The notes beneath the pieces are model-generated. The model saw only the letters and a list, made by a program, of their open reading frames with translations, searched no databases and had not been told where the DNA came from. Of a DNA stretch of 6,203 nucleotides, positions 1 through 4,720 are shown piece by piece. The DNA is from Frankiaceae bacterium (lineage in GTDB: Bacteria; Actinomycetota; Actinomycetes; Mycobacteriales; SCTD01), in contig CANKBT010000190.1 of the NCBI GenBank assembly GCA_947479995.1, positions 1 through 6,203 on the forward strand, written 5' to 3'. How positions within the stretch are numbered: position 1 is the first letter of the stretch; the number at the start of each line of letters is the position of its first letter. Both the position numbers and the translations under genes were made by a program.

Positions 1-757
1 ACTCGCCGCGGGCGACCAGCTCGGCGGGGCCGTCGAGCAGCACGTGGCCGTCCTCGCGCCAGGTGATCGTCAGCGTGCCGCCGAGGACGTCCAGGCGCAC
101 CGGCGTGCCGCGGGGCGCGCCCCCGGCCAGGCTGTCGGCGACGACCGCCGCGCAGGCGCCCGTGCCGCAGCTGCGGGTCTCGCCGACGCCGCGCTCGTGC
201 ACGCGCATCGACAGGTGCGCGGGGCCGACGCGCTCGACGTACTCGACGTTGAGGTCGAGGCGGTCGGGGTGCAGGTCGCCGAGGGCGGCGACCGAGCGCA
301 CGGGCAGCACGGCGTGCGGGTTGCCCATGTCGACGCTGGTGGCGACCTCGCCGTCGACGAGCACGGGCTCGCCGACGCGGGCCGGGCCCATGTCGACGAC
401 GACGCGGCCGGGCTCGGCGACGAGGTGCTTCACGCCGGCGCGGGTGGCGACGGGCAGGGGGCCGGGCTGCGCGAGCCCGAGGTGCAGCAGCAGGTGGGCG
501 TAGAGCCGGACGCCGTTGCCGCACATCTCGGGGCGCGAGCCGTCGGCGTTGCGGTGGTCCATGAACCACGCGGCGCCCGGCTCGACCGGCTCGCCGGCGT
601 GCTCGCTGCGCACGACGCGCAGCACGCCGTCGGCCCCCAGGCCGGCGCGGCGGTCGCACAGCCGGCCGACGAGCGCGTCGGTCAGGTCGAGCGTGCCGTC
701 GGGGTCGACGAGGAGCACGAAGTCGTTCTCGGTGCCGTGCCCCTTCCAGAACTCCAC
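1..757 (-). CDS. dapF: diaminopimelate epimerase (3' end cut by window)
   Basis: DapF interconverts LL- and meso-diaminopimelate in the cytoplasm, the penultimate step to lysine and the source of the peptidoglycan cross-linking residue. The visible 252 residues begin with the family N-terminus (FWKGHGTENDFVLL). They contain both catalytic cysteines of this cofactor-independent epimerase: Cys79 in PEMCGNGVR and Cys197 in TRSCGTGACA, plus the MDHRNADGS segment before the first cysteine. The visible end (GPAELVARGE) lies close to the usual C-terminus, so only a few residues should be missing. I chose the GTG at 757-755 because it puts the conserved FxKGHGT motif a few residues in, as in homologues. 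No Shine-Dalgarno sequence precedes it. It starts 10 bases after the stop of the EAL gene, so cotranscription with that gene and miaA is likely, though a TAGCCT hexamer could also give it its own leaderless promoter. Identification is firm. Confidence 0.96.
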   Translation of the reverse strand, partial: MEFWKGHGTENDFVLLVDPDGTLDLTDALVGRLCDRRAGLGADGVLRVVRSEHAGEPVEPGAAWFMDHRNADGSRPEMCGNGVRLYAHLLLHLGLAQPGPLPVATRAGVKHLVAEPGRVVVDMGPARVGEPVLVDGEVATSVDMGNPHAVLPVRSVAALGDLHPDRLDLNVEYVERVGPAHLSMRVHERGVGETRSCGTGACAAVVADSLAGGAPRGTPVRLDVLGGTLTITWREDGHVLLDGPAELVARGE

Positions 758-764
758 GAGGAGC

Positions 765-770
765 AGGCTA
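765..770 (-). promoter_or_regulatory. possible -10 element for leaderless dapF
   Basis: The minus-strand hexamer TAGCCT matches the actinobacterial -10 pattern TAnnnT and ends 7 bases before the dapF GTG, which would place the transcription start at or next to the start codon. The TAG in it is also the stop codon of the upstream EAL gene. No convincing -35 is visible. A six-base degenerate match is weak evidence alone; it gains some weight from the same arrangement at two other genes in the window. Confidence 0.3.
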
Positions 771-1616
771 GACGCGCGCCCTCGGCGAGGGCACGAACGG
801 CTTCGCGACGTCGAGCGGGGTGACGACCGAGTCGCGCCAGCCGGTGCCCTGCTGCATGAGCCAGCGCGCCCGGTCCGAGCGCTGCGCGGAGGAGAACAGC
901 CAGCCGTGCGCCCGGTCGCAGCCGAGCTCGGTGAGGCGGGCCGCCTCGCCCCACGTCTCGACGCCCTCGGCGACGACGTACAGGCCGCGCTCGTGGGCGG
1001 CGCGCACGACGGTCGCGGCGACCGGCTCGTACGGCGTCTCGTCGACGCCCCGGACGTGGCGCTGCCCGAGCTTGACCGCCGAGACGGGCAGGGTGTCGAT
1101 CGCGCCGAGGGTGGCGTACCAGGAGGTGAAGTCGTCGACGGCGAGGGCGACGCCCGCGGCGCGCAGGTCGGCGAGCACCGGGCCGGCGTCCAGGCCCAGC
1201 TCGCGCAGCGACGACTCGCTGACCTCGAGGCCGAGCAGGTCGCGCGGGAGGCCGTGCGCGGCGACCGTCGAGGCGACGAGGTCGACGAAGCCCGCGGCCC
1301 GCACCTGGCTGGCGCTGACGTTGAGCCACAGCTGGCGGGCGCCGCCGCGCAGGCCCTGCCAGGCGGCGACCTCGGCCGCGCCGGTGGTGAGCACCCACTC
1401 GCCGATCGCGACGGTGTCGCCGGTGCGCTCGGCGGCGTCGAGGAACGCGCCGGGGCCGACCTGGCCCTCGTCGCTGTGCCAGCGCAGCAGCCCCTCCATC
1501 GCCACGATGGCGCCGGTCGCCAGGTCCACCTCGGGCTGGTAGAGCAGCTCGAGGGTGCCGTCGGAGGCGCAGCGGTGCAGGGCTGCGAGGTCGGGGACGC
1601 TCAGCGGTGCGGTCAT
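768..1616 (-). CDS. EAL-domain (cyclic-di-GMP phosphodiesterase-type) protein
   Basis: This is a stand-alone EAL domain of 282 residues with no signal peptide, membrane segment or GGDEF domain, so it is probably cytoplasmic. Active EAL proteins hydrolyse cyclic-di-GMP to pGpG. Seen here: YQPEVDL (26-32), the signature as EGL rather than EAL (Glu41, in EGLLRW), Asn99 in LNVSASQ, Glu131 in LEVSES, Asp161-Asp162 in VDDF, Lys182 in the KxxxxxV strand and Glu217 in AEGVET. These cover most metal-binding and catalytic positions. Two departures stand out: the loop after DDF reads TSWYATL instead of the usual GTGYSSL, and the late glutamine of the AQG motif is His237 (AHG), with the following proline missing. 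It may be a weak enzyme or a cyclic-di-GMP binder. The ATG at 1616 is preferred; an in-frame ATG at 1652 would add 12 residues. A GGAGG lies about 14 bases before 1616. It sits between miaA and dapF in the same direction. Confidence 0.88.
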   Translation of the reverse strand: MTAPLSVPDLAALHRCASDGTLELLYQPEVDLATGAIVAMEGLLRWHSDEGQVGPGAFLDAAERTGDTVAIGEWVLTTGAAEVAAWQGLRGGARQLWLNVSASQVRAAGFVDLVASTVAAHGLPRDLLGLEVSESSLRELGLDAGPVLADLRAAGVALAVDDFTSWYATLGAIDTLPVSAVKLGQRHVRGVDETPYEPVAATVVRAAHERGLYVVAEGVETWGEAARLTELGCDRAHGWLFSSAQRSDRARWLMQQGTGWRDSVVTPLDVAKPFVPSPRARV

Positions 1617-1687
1617 GCCCTGACCGTCGTCCTCCGGAGCCCTCCGGCGCATGACCAGCGCGGGTGGTCCCGCCTGGCCCGACCGGG

Positions 1688-2572
1688 TCAGAGCAGGGCT
1701 AGTGCGTGCTCCCGCTCGCGGCCGTCGCGCGGCAGCCAGGCGATCCGCGGGTCGCGGCGGAACCAGCTGCGCTGCCGGCGCACGAAGCGCCGCGTCGCGA
1801 CGACGGTCGCCTCCTTGGCCTGCTGCTCGGTGAGCGCGCCGTCGAGCTGCGCGAGCGCCTGGGCGTAGCCCAGCGCCCGGCCGGCGGTGACGCCCTCGCG
1901 CAGGCCGTCGAGCCCGGCGACCTCCTCGAGCAGGCCCTGCTCCCACATGCGGTCGACGCGCTCCGCCACCCGCTCGGCCAGGTCGTCGCGGTCCAGCCCG
2001 ACGTGCACGGCGTCGTACACCGGCGCGTACGACGTGAGCCGCCCCGGCATGGCGCCCGTGAGGGTGACGACCTCGAGCGCCCGGACCACCCGGCGCCCGT
2101 TGGTCGGCTCCATGCGCGCCGCGGCGGCGGGGTCGAGCGCCGCCAGCCGGGCGTGCAGGGCCGGGGCGCCGTCGCGCGCGAGGTCGTCCTCGAGCCGGGC
2201 GCGCAGGGCCGGGTCGGTGCCGGGGAAGGACAGGTCGTCGAGGGCCGCCCGGAGGTAGAGCCCCGACCCGCCGACGACCACGGGCGTCACCCCGCGGGCC
2301 AGCAGGTCGTCGAGCACGCCCCGGGCGAGCTCCTGGTAGGCCGCGGCCGAGGCGGTGCGCGTGACCGGCCAGACGTCGAGCAGGTGGTGCGGCACGCCCC
2401 GGCGCTCCTCGACCGTGAGCTTGGCCGTGCCGACGTCCATGCCGGCGTAGAGCTGCATCGAGTCGGCGTTGACGACCTCGCCGCCGAGCGCGAGGGCGAG
2501 GTCGACGGCCAGGTCGGACTTGCCGGTGGCGGTGGGGCCGACGACGGCGACGACGCGGGCCGGCCCGGTCAC
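1688..2572 (-). CDS. miaA: tRNA dimethylallyltransferase MiaA
   Basis: MiaA transfers the dimethylallyl group of DMAPP to N6 of adenosine 37 in tRNAs that read codons beginning with U, giving i6A37, the substrate of MiaB encoded further upstream. The 294-residue protein has the normal family length. It shows a P-loop GPTATGKS (12-19), the DSMQLY segment with the catalytic Asp37, GMDVGTAK (44-51), GGSGLYLRA (101-109), the NGRR stretch of the tRNA-binding region, and the basic C-terminal RRQRSWFRRD (265-274). The start is a GTG at 2572-2570; the GTG triplets upstream inside the tandem repeat are out of frame or followed by in-frame stops. There is no Shine-Dalgarno sequence: nearly the whole 63-base gap to the preceding gene is a 14-bp tandem repeat. 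The EAL gene and dapF follow in the same direction. Confidence 0.97.
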   Translation of the reverse strand: MTGPARVVAVVGPTATGKSDLAVDLALALGGEVVNADSMQLYAGMDVGTAKLTVEERRGVPHHLLDVWPVTRTASAAAYQELARGVLDDLLARGVTPVVVGGSGLYLRAALDDLSFPGTDPALRARLEDDLARDGAPALHARLAALDPAAAARMEPTNGRRVVRALEVVTLTGAMPGRLTSYAPVYDAVHVGLDRDDLAERVAERVDRMWEQGLLEEVAGLDGLREGVTAGRALGYAQALAQLDGALTEQQAKEATVVATRRFVRRQRSWFRRDPRIAWLPRDGREREHALALL

Positions 2573-2578
2573 CGCGGC

Positions 2579-2639
2579 GTCACGGGTCGAGGGTCACGGG
2601 TCGGGGGTCACGGGTCGAGGGTCACGGGTCGGGCGTCAC
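2579..2639. repeat. 14-bp tandem repeat, 4 full copies plus a partial
   Basis: Units GTCACGGGTCGRGG start at 2579, 2593, 2607 and 2621, followed by a partial unit GTCAC at 2635. The 12th base alternates A, G, A, G, so the array can also be read as two copies of a 28-bp unit; the last full unit ends in C instead of G. It fills the gap between the stop of the SCP2-like gene (2636-2638, inside the partial unit) and the miaA GTG (2572). On the minus strand each unit contains GTGAC, resembling the miaA start itself (GTGACC). Since 14 is not a multiple of 3, a change in copy number shifts the frame of these triplets. Confidence 0.93.
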
Positions 2640-3034
2640 TGCTTGAGGCTCGCCAGCGTGGTCGCGGCCCAGAGCACGTCGCCCGACAGGCGCAGCCGGC
2701 CGGTGACGACGAGGCGCTTCGGGTCCTGCGCGCCGACGGCGATGCGCAGGAAGCGCACGAGCGTCGTGCGCAGCGTCGCGCGCGGGTCGGCGGGCGCGAG
2801 GTCGACCTGCGCGCCGCCCTCGGTGAGCCGCACGCCGCGCCGGTGCTGCTCGCCGCCGTGCTCGAGCTCGAAGGCGAGCACGCCCGGCAGCCGCCCGGGA
2901 CGCACCCCGAAGCGGTCGGCCATGCCGTCGAAGACGACGTCGAGCACGGCGCCGACCCCGAGCTCGTCGACCGCCGCGGCGATCTCCGGCTCGGAGGACG
3001 TGCGGAGGAAGGCGACGACGTCGTCGGGGTTCAC
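2636..3034 (-). CDS. small SCP2-like (sterol carrier protein 2 fold) protein
   Basis: A soluble protein of 132 residues without signal peptide or membrane segment. The C-terminal half resembles the SCP2 sterol-transfer fold: a run ending in dTTLVRFLRIAVG (about 90-101), then a strand VVTGRLRLSGD (109-119) and a closing helix (LWAATTLASL), matching the usual G-x-L-x-x-x-G-D-x-x-x-A ending of that family. Residues 15-45 form a predicted helix (EPEIAAAVDELGVGAVLDVVFDGMADRF) and 52-70 a beta hairpin. In bacteria such domains bind hydrophobic ligands, but the ligand and role here are unknown. The GTG at 3034 is the first start giving this fold; there is no Shine-Dalgarno sequence, and a TAGCCT hexamer ends 6 bases upstream, suggesting a leaderless mRNA. 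It precedes miaA on the same strand and is divergent from the sigma gene. The coding call is good; the SCP2 assignment rests on pattern recognition and needs a profile search. Confidence 0.75.
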   Translation of the reverse strand: MNPDDVVAFLRTSSEPEIAAAVDELGVGAVLDVVFDGMADRFGVRPGRLPGVLAFELEHGGEQHRRGVRLTEGGAQVDLAPADPRATLRTTLVRFLRIAVGAQDPKRLVVTGRLRLSGDVLWAATTLASLKQ

Positions 3035-3040
3035 CGGACG

Positions 3041-3046
3041 AGGCTA
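3041..3046 (-). promoter_or_regulatory. possible -10 element for leaderless SCP2-like gene
   Basis: Minus-strand TAGCCT (TAnnnT) ends 6 bases before the GTG at 3034, the spacing expected if transcription begins on the start codon itself. The same hexamer stands before dapF. No clear -35 is seen. This would also provide transcription into miaA, whose own leader is the tandem repeat. Confidence 0.35.
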
Positions 3047-3077
3047 CGTCCGGCCGCGAGACTGGTGGCGCCCGTAC

Positions 3078-3105
3078 CGAACCGGACGGCACCCGTCTCC
3101 GTCTC
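3078..3105 (+). promoter_or_regulatory. candidate ECF-type promoter of the sigma operon
   Basis: CGAACC (3078-3083) followed by 16 bases and CGTCTC (3100-3105) matches the general ECF promoter form (a GAAC core at -35 and CGTC near -10). It lies 31 bases before the sigma start, leaving a short leader that carries the ribosome binding site. ECF operons are often autoregulated, so this could be the factor's own target. A second CGTCTC at 3094 makes a near-duplicate at a spacing too short to fit. This is inference from a short motif. Confidence 0.4.
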
Positions 3106-3124
3106 CTGTCCAGGCAACCGGGCC

Positions 3125-3132
3125 GGAGGGAG
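3125..3132 (+). promoter_or_regulatory. ribosome binding site of the sigma gene
   Basis: GGAGGGAG lies directly before the ATG at 3137, with the GGAGG core 7 bases from the start. It settles the start codon even though the reading frame stays open far upstream, and contrasts with the SD-less minus-strand genes nearby. Confidence 0.85.
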
Positions 3133-3136
3133 CGCG

Positions 3137-3661
3137 ATGAGCACAGGACTGGTGGTGAGCGCGGTGGACGACGCAGGGATCGGCCGCGCGACGACGCGGG
3201 AGGAGGCGAGCCGCGCGCTCTGGACCGAGCACTACCCGACGCTCGCCGGCTGGTGCGCCTCCCTCGTCGGCGACGTGGACGTCGCGCACGACATCGCGGC
3301 CGAGAGCTTCGCCCGGCTGCTCGGCCGGTGGACGACGGTGCGCGACCCGCGCGCCTACCTGTACACGGTCGCCGCCAACCAGGCGCGCGACCACTGGCGC
3401 CGCGAGGCCCGTGACCGCCGGCTGACCGACCGCGTCGGCCGCCAGACCCGTGAGTCGGCGCCCGCCACCGACCCGTGGCTGCGCGACCTCGTCGAGCGGC
3501 TGCCCGAGCGGACCCGCATGCCGGTCCTCCTGCACTACTACGCCGACCTCCCGGTCAGCGCCGTCGCCGTCGCGCTCAAGAAGCCGGAGGGCACCGTGAA
3601 GCGGGCCCTCGTCGACGGTCGCGCCGCCCTCCTCGCCTCGATCCAGCAGACGGAGCACTGA
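3137..3661 (+). CDS. ECF-family RNA polymerase sigma factor
   Basis: A sigma-70 family factor of 174 residues with only regions 2 and 4, the ECF layout. Region 2 spans about 27-92: an N-terminal helix (LWTEHYPTLAGWCASLVGD), the core-binding DIAAESFARLL (52-62), and PRAYLYTVAANQARDHWRRE (71-90) covering the -10 recognition part. A short linker leads to region 4 (about 113-168): LVERLPERTRMPVLLHYY, then the helix-turn-helix ending in PEGTVKRALVDGRAALL, where GTVK begins the -35 recognition helix. It would direct RNA polymerase to a small regulon, typically for envelope or stress responses; the regulon cannot be told from here. A strong Shine-Dalgarno fixes the ATG. The next gene begins one base after the stop, so the two are cotranscribed and probably functionally paired. 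The pair lies opposite to the surrounding mia/dapF genes. The ECF subgroup is not assigned. Confidence 0.93.
   Translation: MSTGLVVSAVDDAGIGRATTREEASRALWTEHYPTLAGWCASLVGDVDVAHDIAAESFARLLGRWTTVRDPRAYLYTVAANQARDHWRREARDRRLTDRVGRQTRESAPATDPWLRDLVERLPERTRMPVLLHYYADLPVSAVAVALKKPEGTVKRALVDGRAALLASIQQTEH
3652..3655 (+). promoter_or_regulatory. ribosome binding site of the membrane protein gene
   Basis: GGAG sits within the last codons of the sigma gene, 7 bases before the ATG at 3663. It supports that start and indicates coupled translation of the two genes. Confidence 0.65.
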
Positions 3662-3662
3662 C

Positions 3663-4658
3663 ATGACCGACCACGACCTCCCCCGCGGCCCGGTCGCGCC
3701 GCTCGCGGCGCCGGCCGGCGCCTTCGACGGCGCGTACGCCCGCGGCGCCCGCCGCCGCCAGCGCAAGGCCATGATCGCCGGCGGCACCGCCGCGGTCGTC
3801 GCCGCGGTCGCCCTCGGCGGCGGGCTCGCCCTCGCCGGCGGCCCCGAGCGCCGCGACTCCCTGCAGGTCGCGTCGCCGACCCCGGTCGCGACCTCGGAGT
3901 CGCCGGTGCCCGCGCTCAGCCCGAGCGCGGAGCCGTCAGCCACGCCGAGCGCCGCGGCCACCCCGGCGGCGACCGCTCCGGCGTCGCCGACCACGCCCGC
4001 CCGGGCCACGCCCCAGGCTCCGGCCGCGGACGACCGCACCTCGGTCCCCGGCTACGCGGTGACGGCCGCGGGCCAGCCGGTCGAGGGCATGTGGGTCAGC
4101 CGCCACGCCGGCGGCACCGCCTGGACGACGCTCGGGCGCACCGGCCCCGACGGCCGCTTCGACCGGGCCTGCGGCGAGCAGACGCTGCTCACCGGCTGGG
4201 CACCCGGCAGCCGGCAGGACGCCGCCACGCTCGACTGGGCCGCGGTGCTGCTGCCGGCGCCCGACTGCGCGGCGCCGGCCCCCGAGGAGGCCTCCGACCT
4301 GCTCGCGCAGGACGTCGTGCTGCAGCCCGGGGCGGTCCTCACGTCCCGCGTCTACTACTACGACTCGCCGTCCCGCGGCTACAAGCCGGACCCGGGCGAC
4401 CGCACGTTCCTGCACCTGTACGTCGACGCCGTGCCGTACCTGCAGGTGCAGCCCGCCACGGTCGACGGCACCTACCGCTTCGTCGGCCTGCCGGCCGGCG
4501 GCGTCTCGATGCAGGACACCTTCACGGGCAACGTCGACCCCGACAACCGCCCGCGCGACCTGACGGTCACCGCCGGGTCGACCGGCGGTGAGGACTGGTT
4601 CTCCTGCAAGGCCTGCGACCAGGGCCGCGGCGTGGTCTACGGCGGCGTCGACTCCTAG
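3663..4658 (+). CDS. single-pass membrane protein, putative sigma-factor partner
   Basis: Not recognised as a named family. The 331 residues divide into a short cytoplasmic N-terminus (1-36) ending in a basic stretch (RGARRRQRK, 27-35), one membrane helix (about 37-59), a low-complexity Pro/Ala/Ser/Thr stalk (about 68-122), and an extracytoplasmic domain (about 125-331). The charge pattern predicts the C-terminal part outside. In that part, VTAAGQPVEGMWV (133-145) with TGPDGRF, and DGTYRFVGLPAGG (268-280), look like beta-sandwich modules of the carboxypeptidase-regulatory or SpaA/CnaB type. There are four cysteines outside (170, 202, 315, 318), the last two as SCKAC, which could form disulfides. 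It starts one base after the sigma stop, where anti-sigma factors usually lie. However, the cytoplasmic part is tiny and has no HxxxCxxC zinc anti-sigma motif, so it is either an unusual anti-sigma factor or sensor, or a cell-surface protein controlled by the sigma factor. Confidence 0.85.
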   Translation: MTDHDLPRGPVAPLAAPAGAFDGAYARGARRRQRKAMIAGGTAAVVAAVALGGGLALAGGPERRDSLQVASPTPVATSESPVPALSPSAEPSATPSAAATPAATAPASPTTPARATPQAPAADDRTSVPGYAVTAAGQPVEGMWVSRHAGGTAWTTLGRTGPDGRFDRACGEQTLLTGWAPGSRQDAATLDWAAVLLPAPDCAAPAPEEASDLLAQDVVLQPGAVLTSRVYYYDSPSRGYKPDPGDRTFLHLYVDAVPYLQVQPATVDGTYRFVGLPAGGVSMQDTFTGNVDPDNRPRDLTVTAGSTGGEDWFSCKACDQGRGVVYGGVDS

Positions 4659-4666
4659 CCCGCTCG

Positions 4667-4714
4667 GCACGACCCGGCCCTGTCCCGCTCCGGCGGGGCA
4701 GGGCCTCGTCGTGC
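4667..4714. terminator. two-part hairpin between convergent genes
   Basis: An inner 13-bp stem pairs 4676-4688 with 4693-4705 around a TCCG loop, with a single G-U type wobble. After a 2x2 internal loop, an outer 7-bp stem pairs GCACGAC (4667-4673) with GTCGTGC (4708-4714). It occupies most of the 62-base gap between the stop of the membrane protein gene and the stop of miaB, so it can act on transcripts from both sides. There is no T-tract, which is usual for high-GC actinobacterial terminators. Confidence 0.82.
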
Positions 4715-4720
4715 GCAGCC

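Noticed and set aside
778..792. Perfect 6-bp inverted repeat GCCCTC/GAGGGC with a 3-base loop near the end of the EAL gene
   Set aside because: It lies within coding sequence and is short; such repeats are frequent at this base composition, so I do not call a terminator.
1617..1687. Short inverted repeats in the miaA-EAL gap (CTCCGGAG palindrome at 1632-1639; GACCA/TGGTC at 1653-1669)
   Set aside because: The stems are only 4-5 bp, with no T-tract, and are within chance expectation; no terminator or operator is called.
44..1868. Long plus-strand open frames opposite dapF and the EAL gene
   Set aside because: They are antisense shadows of two well-supported genes, with biased composition and no recognisable domain.
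1706..3136. Long open plus-strand frame running into the sigma gene, which could extend it by several hundred residues
   Set aside because: It lies antisense to miaA and the SCP2-like gene, its translation is low-complexity Arg/Ala/Gly-rich sequence, and a strong Shine-Dalgarno marks the real start at 3137. Such frames are common in DNA this rich in G+C.
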